Source of the DNA: Oscillospiraceae bacterium
Lineage (GTDB): Bacteria > Bacillota > Clostridia > Oscillospirales > Oscillospiraceae
Length of the DNA: 33,446 bases
Direction of reading: 5' to 3'
NCBI GenBank assembly: GCA_031260605.1
Contig: JAISLF010000033.1
Location: 1 to 33,446, forward strand
A program made the translations under genes and the position numbers. Below are positions 17,246 to 25,724 of this stretch, in pieces. Every line of letters starts with the position of its first letter. The first letter of the stretch is position 1. The notes beneath the pieces are model-generated. The model saw nothing but the letters and a program-made list of their open reading frames with translations, searched no databases and had not been told where the DNA came from.

Positions 17246-17365
17246 ATGAAACGCGGAATCATCATTTCTGCAATCGTTGTCGGCATAGCAGCCGTCGCGG
17301 GAGGACTCGGCATAGCCAAAAAGAGCAGGCACAAAGCGGGAGGTAAACAAAATGCCGGTAATTGA
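17246..17365 (+). CDS. 39-aa putative single-pass membrane peptide
   Basis: AGCGGAGGAATTACC-ATG; MKRGIIISAIVVGIAAVAGGLGIAKKSRHKAGGKQNAGN*, overlapping the start of the next gene by 14 nt. Absent from the supplied ORF track. Confidence 0.65.
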   Translation: MKRGIIISAIVVGIAAVAGGLGIAKKSRHKAGGKQNAGN

Positions 17366-18248
17366 AGTAAACAATTTAACTAAGGACTACGGACACGGGC
17401 GGGGGATATTCGATGTGTCCCTATCCGTGGACAAAGGCGAGGTGTTCGGCTTTCTCGGTCCAAACGGAGCGGGAAAGACAACCACTATCCGTCATCTGAT
17501 GGGGTTTTCAAATCCGCAGAGGGGCAAATCGACAATAAACGGGCTGCAGTGCAACAGACAGGCAAGCAGGATTTTAGAAAACGTGGGTTATCTGCCGGGG
17601 GAGCCTGCAATTCCCGAAAATCTGACGGGTACACAGTTTATCCGTATGATGCAGGGATTGCGCCGGAGCCACGACCAAAAACGGCTTGACCACCTTTTGG
17701 ATTTATTTCAGCTTGATGTTCGCGGCAAAACAAAGCGTATGAGCCTGGGCAACAAGCGAAAGCTTGCGGTAGTTACGGCATTTATGGCGGATCCGGATAT
17801 TCTCATCTTAGACGAACCGACAAGCGGACTTGACCCTGTTATGCAGGAGGCGTTTGTCGCCTTTATGAAAGAGGAAAAGAAGCGCGGCAAAACAATCCTG
17901 CTGTCCAGTCACATTTTCAGCGAGGTTGACGCTATTTGTGACACTATCGCGATTATCAAGGAAGGCAAAATCGTTTCCACCGTCAAGGCTGACGACATTC
18001 GCCACAATCAAAACAAGGTGTTTCATATCGTGTTTGAAAGCGCGGCGGAGGTCAATCGGTTCCGCGCAGAAGCGGGAATTGATGTTGCCTACGCGGATCC
18101 GAAAAGACACATCGCGCAGGTGGGGATTCACGAGTCCGACACCAACCGCCTGATAGCGGCGCTTACGAAATACAACGTGGAAAGCTTCAGGGAAAACAAA
18201 TTTACGCTTGAAAACTACTTTATGCGTTTTTATGAGAAAGGAGCGTGA
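17352..18248 (+). CDS. ABC transporter ATP-binding protein
   Basis: GPNGAGKTT, LGNKRKLAVVTAF, ILILDEPTSGLDP. Confidence 0.92.
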   Translation: MPVIEVNNLTKDYGHGRGIFDVSLSVDKGEVFGFLGPNGAGKTTTIRHLMGFSNPQRGKSTINGLQCNRQASRILENVGYLPGEPAIPENLTGTQFIRMMQGLRRSHDQKRLDHLLDLFQLDVRGKTKRMSLGNKRKLAVVTAFMADPDILILDEPTSGLDPVMQEAFVAFMKEEKKRGKTILLSSHIFSEVDAICDTIAIIKEGKIVSTVKADDIRHNQNKVFHIVFESAAEVNRFRAEAGIDVAYADPKRHIAQVGIHESDTNRLIAALTKYNVESFRENKFTLENYFMRFYEKGA

Positions 18249-19159
18249 GCGAATTGAACGACATCATTAACCTTCAGGGTCTGACTAAGGACTTCGGTCA
18301 AAAGCGCGGCATATTTGACGTGAAGCTGCAAATCCGGCAGGGCGAGGTTTTCGGACTTGTCGGCATAAACGGCAGCGGAAAATCCACTATCATGCGGCAC
18401 CTAATGGGCTTTCTGCACCCGGACAAGGGCAGGGCGTCTATCGCCGGAAAGGACTGCTGGAAGTCCGCCGCCGGGATTAAACGAAAGGTCGGCTACATTC
18501 CGGGCGAAATTGCATTCCCGGATGTGCGCAGCGGGCTGGATTTTCTGCGCCTGCAGGCAGAGTATATGGGAGTGCGGAGTATGACCTATGCAAATGAGCT
18601 AATCGAGCAGCTCAATCTCGACCCCACGGCAAAGCTCAAACGTATGAGCAAAGGTATGAAGCAGAAAACCGCCATTGTCAACGCGTTTATGTGTGACAGC
18701 GACATACTGCTGCTAGACGAACCCACCACCGGGCTTGACCCGCTTATGCAAAAGTCCTTTACCGAGATTATCAGGCAGGAAAAGAAAAAAGGCAAGACCA
18801 TTTTTATGTCAAGCCATATGTTTGACGAGATGGAATCAACGTGTGACCGTGTTGCGTTCCTAAAAGACGGGCATATCGTCCATGTAGTGGATATGAAAAC
18901 CATTCTCGGCAACGAGCAGAGCAAGGAATACAAGATTGAGTTCAACAACGCCGAAGATTATCGTGCAATCCTTGCGCGTCCGTTCGACTTCCTGCGCAAA
19001 CAGGACGAATACAACCAAGTGGTTATTCGGGTGCTGGATACGGATATAAACAAGCTGTTCGGCGTTCTTTCCACGACGGACGTCCGCTTTATTTCACACA
19101 AACCGTACACGCTGGAAGCGTGCTTCAAAGAAATCTACAGCAAAACGGAGACAGCATAA
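18245..19159 (+). CDS. ABC transporter ATP-binding protein (second)
   Basis: GINGSGKST, SKGMKQKTAIVNAF, ILLLDEPTTGLDP; GTG start overlapping the previous stop. Confidence 0.92.
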   Translation: MSELNDIINLQGLTKDFGQKRGIFDVKLQIRQGEVFGLVGINGSGKSTIMRHLMGFLHPDKGRASIAGKDCWKSAAGIKRKVGYIPGEIAFPDVRSGLDFLRLQAEYMGVRSMTYANELIEQLNLDPTAKLKRMSKGMKQKTAIVNAFMCDSDILLLDEPTTGLDPLMQKSFTEIIRQEKKKGKTIFMSSHMFDEMESTCDRVAFLKDGHIVHVVDMKTILGNEQSKEYKIEFNNAEDYRAILARPFDFLRKQDEYNQVVIRVLDTDINKLFGVLSTTDVRFISHKPYTLEACFKEIYSKTETA

Positions 19160-19160
19160 A

Positions 19161-19880
19161 ATGATTAGCAAAACTTTAATGAAACAAACAATCAAATCCA
19201 ACATAGCGCTTTGGATAATTCTCACCGGCATTCAGGCATTTATGGTTTTCGGCGTAGCCAGCGCGGGGACAAACCTGCAGCAAACCGCGCTTGCCTATTA
19301 CAATATGCTTCCCGGGCTGATTTCCGCCATCTACGTCATCATCACAGGGAACAAGCTGCTTGCGCAGCAGGTGGACAAGGGGACAATGGCGTATGTGCTG
19401 TCAACCCCCGTCAAACGCAGTAAAGTGACCGCCACGCAGGGCTTGTTTTTCCTCGGCTCGCTGCTGCTGATGTTTGCTGTTGCTGCCGCTGCCCACTGCA
19501 TTGCGCATTACATCGGGTCCGGAAGTATCACGGCGGCCGACATCGGACACGTAGCGCTCCTAAACCTCGGACTGTTCTGCCTCAACGCGGCGTTCAGCGG
19601 GATATGCTTCCTTGCCTCGGCAGTGTTCAATCTATCCAAATACGCCATTGCCGTCGGTGGCGGAATTGTGGGTGCGCAGATACTGATGTCAATTATGGGT
19701 ATGTTCGGCTCAAGCTTCCGCTGGATGCGGAGTTTCACGCTGGTTACGCTGTTTGACATTAACTCTGTTCTCGCCAATTCAGGAGATTTCATCTGGAAAT
19801 TCATTGTTCTGGCGGCAGTAGGGGCTGTATGCTACACTATCGGCTCTGTGGCGTTTGCCAAAAGAGATTTGCCGCTATAG
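19161..19880 (+). CDS. ABC-2-type permease
   Basis: About 6 TM; KLLAQQVDKGTMAYVLSTPVKRSKV motif typical of ABC-2 permeases; follows two ATPases. Confidence 0.85.
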   Translation: MISKTLMKQTIKSNIALWIILTGIQAFMVFGVASAGTNLQQTALAYYNMLPGLISAIYVIITGNKLLAQQVDKGTMAYVLSTPVKRSKVTATQGLFFLGSLLLMFAVAAAAHCIAHYIGSGSITAADIGHVALLNLGLFCLNAAFSGICFLASAVFNLSKYAIAVGGGIVGAQILMSIMGMFGSSFRWMRSFTLVTLFDINSVLANSGDFIWKFIVLAAVGAVCYTIGSVAFAKRDLPL

Positions 19881-19896
19881 AAAAAGGAGGAATCCC

Positions 19897-20598
19897 ATGC
19901 GCCTGTTTATCTCAAAAACGCGAGTGGGCATAAAAGCGTATCTTGGAAACAAAGAAGAAACGTACAACCGTATTCTCCTGTTTGCCGGAGTGTCCGTTTT
20001 GCTGAATGCCGCAATCGGTATTGGAAAAACGGTCATGGGATTCCACAGTCATTCGTTTATCTTTGTATGCGGCGGATTTTACAACGTTTGCCTTGCTCTC
20101 GCCAAAATTGCGGCGGTCAAGGGCTATGCCGAGAGCAAGGGCAAAAGAATATGGCCGCTCACCCGGAATATCGGCAAAAAAACTCCGGAAGCAAGTAAGC
20201 GCAATGAATACCGTTGCTTCAGGCAGGTGGGATTCATTGTGCTTGCAGCGAGCTTGGTTTATACTGCCGGAAGTATCGGCGTCCTCTTGTTCGGGCGTTA
20301 TAACGCGGGATATTCAGTGATTTTGGTAATTGAAATCGGCGTTATTACCGCCATTGAACTCATCGCGTCCGTCATTGGTGTGGCTGCAGGACGGCGGGAT
20401 AAAGAGCCGATACTTGAAGCGATAAAAACGACAAGCCTTATCTCCTCGCTTATCGGACTTGTGCTGGTGCAAACAGCCATTCTGGGGCACAGCGGCACGC
20501 AGCCGATTGTTTATTTCGACTATGCGGGTGTGGCGCTGGGCGCGGTATCGGTGTGTATCGGGGTATATATGGTGACCGGTAAAAGGCAAAGGCGCTGA
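19897..20598 (+). CDS. hypothetical polytopic membrane protein
   Basis: AGGAGG then ATG 19897; several TM segments; same operon as the ABC-2 genes. Confidence 0.7.
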   Translation: MRLFISKTRVGIKAYLGNKEETYNRILLFAGVSVLLNAAIGIGKTVMGFHSHSFIFVCGGFYNVCLALAKIAAVKGYAESKGKRIWPLTRNIGKKTPEASKRNEYRCFRQVGFIVLAASLVYTAGSIGVLLFGRYNAGYSVILVIEIGVITAIELIASVIGVAAGRRDKEPILEAIKTTSLISSLIGLVLVQTAILGHSGTQPIVYFDYAGVALGAVSVCIGVYMVTGKRQRR

Positions 20599-20708
20599 GG
20601 GCGAAACGTCTGAGGGGAAGCAGGATTGAGGTTGCGGGGGAGGGGAGGGGGGGAGTCGTAAAGACCTCCTCCCGCTTTGCGCTTTAGCCAATAGAATAAT
20701 GTCTTATC

Positions 20709-20729
20709 TGTCCAATAAAACGGATTCAT
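20709..20729. repeat. inverted repeat copy 1 (TGTCCAATAAAACGGATTCAT)
   Basis: Exact reverse complement of 21762-21782. Confidence 0.95.
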
Positions 20730-20733
20730 CTTA

Positions 20734-20762
20734 TTGACTTTGGATTTCAACCTGTGTATAAT
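20734..20762 (+). promoter_or_regulatory. promoter of the WYL regulator
   Basis: TTGACT (20734-20739), 17 bp, TATAAT (20757-20762). Confidence 0.8.
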
Positions 20763-20781
20763 AACACCAGAGGTGAAGCAT

Positions 20782-21762
20782 ATGCCAAAGTCAAGTAACC
20801 AAAAGCTGAAAATCCTTTATCTAATGAAGATATTGCTATCCGAAACGGATGAATTTCACCCCTTAACTATTGGTGAGATTATTTCGCAGCTGGCGGAGTA
20901 TAACATTCAAGTGGAGCGGAAAACCGTTTACGACGACATAGAGGCTCTTCGGCTCTTCGGCTTAGACATCAAACTGGAAAAATCAAAAAGCTATTACTAT
21001 TTTGTAGCTAACCGCGATTTTGAATTGCCGGAGCTGAAATTATTAGTCGATGCGGTGCAGTCCTCTAAATTTATCACAGCGAAAAAGTCCGCCGAGCTGA
21101 TTAAAAAATTAGAAGGCTTTTGCAGCCGGTTTGATGCTGTTAAGCTGCAGCGTCAGGTGTTCGTACAAAACCGCGTAAAGGCTATGAACGAAAGCATTTA
21201 CTATAATGTTGATGCCATTCATGAGGCAATTGCCTCAGGTAAAAAAATCAGCTTTAAGTATTTTGACTATACGGTGAAGAAGGAAAAAGTGTTTCGAAAA
21301 AGCGGCAACAGATATACAGTCAGTCCGCTGGCTCTTTCGTTGAACGATGAAAATTACTATCTGATTTCAAAGTCCGCCTACTACGTGGGACTAACGCACT
21401 ACCGTGTTGATAAAATGAACAGCATTTCGGTTTTGGACGAGCCGAGAGAGCTTACTGCAGCGCCGTTCAACACCGCCGATTACGCTAAAAAGGTATTTGG
21501 AATGTACGGCGGTGAAGAAACCGATTTGAAATTGAGGTTTGAAAACCAACTGGCAGGTGTTGTGATTGACCGCTTTGGCAAGGACGTTTCACTCAGAAGC
21601 TATGATGAAAATCATTTTGAGGTGAACCTGACTGTTGCGGTTTCGCCTGTTTTTATCGGCTGGCTCCTGCAATTCGGCGATATGGTGACAGTGCTGTCGC
21701 CCGAATCGCTCATTGAAGAATTAAAAATCCGTGCGACTCGTCTGCTTGATAAATACAAATAA
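20782..21762 (+). CDS. WYL-domain transcriptional regulator
   Basis: N-terminal HTH (LTIGEIISQLAEYNIQVERKTVYDDIEALRLFGLDI) and WYL region (ISFKYFDYTVKKEKVFRKSGNRYTVSPLALSLNDENYYLISKS...YRVDKM). Confidence 0.9.
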   Translation: MPKSSNQKLKILYLMKILLSETDEFHPLTIGEIISQLAEYNIQVERKTVYDDIEALRLFGLDIKLEKSKSYYYFVANRDFELPELKLLVDAVQSSKFITAKKSAELIKKLEGFCSRFDAVKLQRQVFVQNRVKAMNESIYYNVDAIHEAIASGKKISFKYFDYTVKKEKVFRKSGNRYTVSPLALSLNDENYYLISKSAYYVGLTHYRVDKMNSISVLDEPRELTAAPFNTADYAKKVFGMYGGEETDLKLRFENQLAGVVIDRFGKDVSLRSYDENHFEVNLTVAVSPVFIGWLLQFGDMVTVLSPESLIEELKIRATRLLDKYK

Positions 21763-21782
21763 TGAATCCGTTTTATTGGACA
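21762..21782. repeat. inverted repeat copy 2 (ATGAATCCGTTTTATTGGACA)
   Basis: Exact reverse complement of 20709-20729. Confidence 0.95.
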
Positions 21783-21858
21783 CCACTTGTGATAGACTGA
21801 TACTGTAATCAAGGCGTAGCCGTCCAATGATTACAATACAACAAAGGGGTGTATCACT

Positions 21859-22191
21859 ATGTATGAAAAAAGCCGCAACCTGCTTGACTGCCATATCGCA
21901 GGGTTTACCTATTATGACGGTCTTGACGTAATCAACCAGTTGAAACTCGGGACATTTGTAACACTTAAGGCTGAATCGGAAAACCCGCACGACACTGATG
22001 CTGTTGCTGTTTATTTCGGGAGCACAAAGCTCGGATATATCCCGCAGAATAAGAACAGCTATGTCAGCGATCTGCTCTATTTTGGATATGGCGACATTTT
22101 GGAAGCAAGAATTAACAGCTACAATCCCGAAGCAAACCCGGAGAATCAGTTTCGTATTGTGATTAAGCTGAAAGACAACCGCAAGGGATAG
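21859..22191 (+). CDS. stand-alone HIRAN-domain protein
   Basis: CHIAGFTYYDGLDVINQLKLGTFVTLKAESENPHDTDAVAVYFGSTKLGYIPQNKN matches the HIRAN pattern (AGF..., NPhD..Av.Vy...klGYiP...N). Confidence 0.85.
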   Translation: MYEKSRNLLDCHIAGFTYYDGLDVINQLKLGTFVTLKAESENPHDTDAVAVYFGSTKLGYIPQNKNSYVSDLLYFGYGDILEARINSYNPEANPENQFRIVIKLKDNRKG

Positions 22192-22303
22192 CGGTGTGCT
22201 GTGGTTGTGGTGGTTGAAATGACCTAACCGCAAGGTATAGCTTGCTTAAACCAAATGTGAACGTACGGCAGAACGCACTCGCCGTCAGTTCCTCTCTGTC
22301 CGC

Positions 22304-22342
22304 AAAAAAGACCGACGCATTACTATGCATCGGTCTTTTTTT
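22304..22342. terminator. bidirectional intrinsic terminator between HIRAN and dlt-like operon
   Basis: AAAAAAGACCGACGCAT-tact-ATGCATCGGTCTTTTTTT (one mismatch), A-rich left and T-rich right; convergent genes. Confidence 0.85.
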
Positions 22343-22354
22343 CACCCCCGCGTC

Positions 22355-22984
22355 CTACTCCGTTACCGCCGCGTCGTAAAAATACTGTACATTTGTAATC
22401 TCTGCACCCTCGACAGTAATCCATAGGCTGGTGCCGCCCTTAATGTACTTCCAAATTGTGTCCTGCGTCTCCTGCGGCTCGCCCAAAGCCTCCTTGACCT
22501 TGTCGGCGGAATCGCCGAGCTGCAGACCCTCATTTGTCTTGACGGAATCGTCCATAAATTCAATTGTCATAATGCAGTCCACGCCGTCGAACTGTGTTGT
22601 TGTCAGGCGGAGATAAGTCGAGCTGTCGCGGAAATCAATGGTGTATCCGACAGCGCCGAAGGCACAGTCGGCAGTCTCGTGCCGTCCCGTCGGCTCTCCG
22701 ACCTTTGCAATCAGGTCGTCCAGCTTGCTGCCGAGATAAATGTCAGCGCCCTTGTATGTAAGCACCCATCCGTCTGTTGCAACGCCGATTCCGGGCGCGG
22801 CGGGCGGTGTCGGCTCGTCAGGCGTGGCAGTCGGTACTTCTGCAGAGATTGACGGCGACTCAACCGGTGCGGTGGGGGAGACGGGCGGCGCAGATGTTGC
22901 TGGTGTGCCGCTGTTTTTGCAGGAGGCAAGCAGGAAGCAGGCGGCAAAGACGCCCGCAAGGATTGTAATTTTCAGCTTATTCAT
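22355..22984 (-). CDS. lipoprotein of unknown function
   Basis: Lipobox LLASC, Pro/Thr/Ser-rich linker, two LGxxxDxxxxxxGEP-like repeats; last gene of the dlt-like operon. Confidence 0.75.
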   Translation of the reverse strand: MNKLKITILAGVFAACFLLASCKNSGTPATSAPPVSPTAPVESPSISAEVPTATPDEPTPPAAPGIGVATDGWVLTYKGADIYLGSKLDDLIAKVGEPTGRHETADCAFGAVGYTIDFRDSSTYLRLTTTQFDGVDCIMTIEFMDDSVKTNEGLQLGDSADKVKEALGEPQETQDTIWKYIKGGTSLWITVEGAEITNVQYFYDAAVTE

Positions 22985-22998
22985 TTATGTTTTCTCCG

Positions 22999-24051
22999 TT
23001 AGTAGATTATAGTTTTCGCCTTGCCGTAGGCCTTAATTTCGGCAAGCTGAATTTCTTTCATTCGCTCATAGTCGGCGATTTTTTTGTCCCAAATGGCGGA
23101 CACTTTAGCGTTGTCCCGCAGGTCTGGCAGGGAGGACAGCTCAAGGAGCTTGCCGCCGATCCAGCGCGCGCATTTCTCCGCGCCGGGCAGGTTCATATGA
23201 TTGCCCGCGTCGTAGGTGTCGGTGTTCCAGTCAAGCCCGATTTCCTCGACAGACTCCAGCATATTGAAGTACGTCAGTCCGTATTTTGCCGCATAGTCTT
23301 CAATCTGCGTCTCATACTCGGGGTACCACGCCGGCCAGAGCGTCGGCGCTTTTATCAGCACAAGGTTAATGCCGTTTTTCTCGCAAAGCTCACGCGTTTT
23401 GTCTAAATACTCCCACGCAAGCGAAGAAAAATCATAGCTCGGCTTTTTGCTGCCGTCCGGGATGTAATCAACCGGCTTCACCTCGTTTTTCATTAGATAG
23501 CCGTTATGCCCGACCTTTTTTGTGCCGAAATAATACTGCAAATCCGTGGTGTTCAGCTCCTGCCACCTGTCGTGAAAGCGCAGTATCGGCAGAATATAGC
23601 TGAGCGTACTCTCGCCCTCTGTCGCCGAGGCTTTCGCAGCCTTTATCTTGGACAGCGACAGGCGCATTCCGTCGAGATTCAGCCTGTTGTATGCCTCGTT
23701 TTTCGGTTCGCCGTACTGCATTGCGAAAATGCTGAGAACCACCGTGTCGGGCGTTTCATAACGCAGCGTGTCCTCCAGCAGGTAGTAGCTGTGCCAGACA
23801 AGCTGCTGCGCGCCGCCGCGAATGTACGATGAAATGCCGTATTCGCGCCAAAGCGCGATGGGCGAAAAGTTCTCGTAAACCTCGCAGTCTCCGAGGAAAA
23901 TAACGCTGTGGTCCTTAGGCTCGGCGTAGTATTCCTTCGGCATTGCGCCGTCATACACGCCGTCCATATACTTCGGCATTAAAAGCTGCTGAAGTCCGAA
24001 AAGCAGAAGCAGAAATACTATTGGAATTACAACGAATTTTACTTTTTTCAT
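22999..24051 (-). CDS. membrane-anchored SGNH/DltD-like protein
   Basis: N-terminal TM, VIFLGDCEVYENFSP block I, C-terminal DAGNHMNLPGAEK (DxxH-type block V); in a dlt-like operon. Confidence 0.75.
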   Translation of the reverse strand: MKKVKFVVIPIVFLLLLFGLQQLLMPKYMDGVYDGAMPKEYYAEPKDHSVIFLGDCEVYENFSPIALWREYGISSYIRGGAQQLVWHSYYLLEDTLRYETPDTVVLSIFAMQYGEPKNEAYNRLNLDGMRLSLSKIKAAKASATEGESTLSYILPILRFHDRWQELNTTDLQYYFGTKKVGHNGYLMKNEVKPVDYIPDGSKKPSYDFSSLAWEYLDKTRELCEKNGINLVLIKAPTLWPAWYPEYETQIEDYAAKYGLTYFNMLESVEEIGLDWNTDTYDAGNHMNLPGAEKCARWIGGKLLELSSLPDLRDNAKVSAIWDKKIADYERMKEIQLAEIKAYGKAKTIIY

Positions 24052-24063
24052 ATATTCCGCCTC

Positions 24064-25434
24064 CTAAAACTGAGTGTAAATAAAGCCGCTTGCGTCATAC
24101 CCGAGTCCGTACGCGCCGAACACAAGCACTGCCGCAATCAGCGCACAGGCGGCGGTAATACGCCATGCGGCGGACGGCTTCGCGTCCTTGTGGCTGTGCC
24201 GCCAAAAGCCGATTGCCGCAAGTAGCAGGACGCCCGCCGCGACGATTACAATGTTTGCCGCGTTGAGCTTTGCCGTTTGTGCGGGGTATGAAAACAGGTC
24301 AAATCCGCGAAGCAGCGACATCAGAACAAACGTGCGGATAACCGCGAACGCGGCGTAGGGCTTTGACGCGGTGAGCCGTTCGTGCTTTGCGCGGAAGCGC
24401 TTATACAGCGACTCGCACTCCTGCGAGAGCATAATAATAACGCCGTTAGCAAGACCCCAGACGATGTAATTCCACTGGCTGCCGTGCCAGATACCGGTTA
24501 AAAACCAGGTGACAATTGTCGCGATATAAACCGGAATGCGTTTTGCCGCGCCGTCTCCCGCCTTCTCCTTTAGCCTCATTGTGAGCTTGCGCATAGGCTT
24601 TGAGATAGACAGCGGGTAGAAGATATAATCGCGGAACCACGCGCCCATTGTGATGTGCCAGCGCCGCCAGTAGTCTGCAATAGAAGTGGAGAAAAACGGC
24701 GCGTTGAAGTTTTCGGCAAGCTCGATGCCGAAAATTTTGGCGACGCCGAGCGCAATGTCAATTCCGCCCGTAAAGTCGCAGTACAGCACGATTGCGTACA
24801 GGAACACAGCAAGCGCGGGATTTGTTTTCATAACGGGACTGAGCCTGTCCGCAATAACAAGCTTTTTGAACATACCGAACGCAATACGCAAAAAGCCGTC
24901 CAAAAACGAGTCTGCATTGAACCTGTGTCCGCCGTAGAGCGTTTTTTTGAGGTCTGAAAAGCGGCTGATAGGACCCATAATCAGTTGCGGGAAAAATGAT
25001 GTGAAAAGCGCGAGCCGAAACGGATTGCGCTCCGTGAACTCCGCATTTTTTGCGCGGTAGCAGTCTAAAAGATAGCCCATCGTCTGCAGCGTGTAAAAGC
25101 TGATTCCGAGAGGAAAACGCAGGGGAGCGTACTTGAACACGGCAAGTCCGCCGATGTTGACGGCAAGGCACACAAGCATAACGGCGCGGCGGCGGGACTT
25201 TATCTGCTTTTTGGAACGTCCCTCGGCGGTGCGAAGCCTGTCCATAATAAGCGTTGCAATAAACGTCGTGACAATAGTTGCGCTTATATAGGCGAGGTTG
25301 ATAATTCCCGAGAAGGCGTAATAAAAGAAGCTTGCGGCAAGAAGAAGCTGCCACTGCAAGCGGCGCAGGGGCAGATAGTACAGTACAGCCAGTACTGCGA
25401 GAAACAGCAGAAAATAAGACGAGGTAAAGCTCAA
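24064..25434 (-). CDS. MBOAT-family O-acyltransferase (AlgI/DltB-like)
   Basis: DYWRRWHITMGAWFRDYIFYPL and GIWHGSQWNYIVWGLANG; multi-TM. Confidence 0.92.
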   Translation of the reverse strand: MSFTSSYFLLFLAVLAVLYYLPLRRLQWQLLLAASFFYYAFSGIINLAYISATIVTTFIATLIMDRLRTAEGRSKKQIKSRRRAVMLVCLAVNIGGLAVFKYAPLRFPLGISFYTLQTMGYLLDCYRAKNAEFTERNPFRLALFTSFFPQLIMGPISRFSDLKKTLYGGHRFNADSFLDGFLRIAFGMFKKLVIADRLSPVMKTNPALAVFLYAIVLYCDFTGGIDIALGVAKIFGIELAENFNAPFFSTSIADYWRRWHITMGAWFRDYIFYPLSISKPMRKLTMRLKEKAGDGAAKRIPVYIATIVTWFLTGIWHGSQWNYIVWGLANGVIIMLSQECESLYKRFRAKHERLTASKPYAAFAVIRTFVLMSLLRGFDLFSYPAQTAKLNAANIVIVAAGVLLLAAIGFWRHSHKDAKPSAAWRITAACALIAAVLVFGAYGLGYDASGFIYTQF

Positions 25435-25664
25435 TTTTGTTCCTCAATCAGGCGCTGCACCATTTCATACAGCGCTTTTGCGGAATTGAAGTTTTCCGGG
25501 ATAAGCTCCTCCGCGCCGATTTCCACGTCGTACTCCTCGCACAGCGCGGCGACGAGCGAGATAATATCAAACGAGACATAAATGCCGTCATCAATCAGGG
25601 TGTCGCAGGTTTCGTAATCCACATCGTCGCGGACGTTATTCAGAATTTCAATCAGCTTTTCCAT
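25431..25664 (-). CDS. acyl/D-alanyl carrier protein (DltC-like)
   Basis: 77-aa acidic protein with DDGIYVSFDIISLVAALCEEYDVEI carrier-protein core; 4-nt overlap with the MBOAT gene. Confidence 0.82.
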   Translation of the reverse strand: MEKLIEILNNVRDDVDYETCDTLIDDGIYVSFDIISLVAALCEEYDVEIGAEELIPENFNSAKALYEMVQRLIEEQN

Positions 25665-25724
25665 TTGCGTAATTTCCTCTTGCGTGTTTGGGTAATTTTT
25701 TTGATGAAGAGCAGCTGCCGCGCC

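Noticed and set aside
20709-21782. Inverted-repeat-flanked WYL gene as a small transposon or cassette
   Set aside because: No transposase, no evident target-site duplication outside the repeats, and both repeat copies sit at promoter positions, so duplicated operator is the better explanation.
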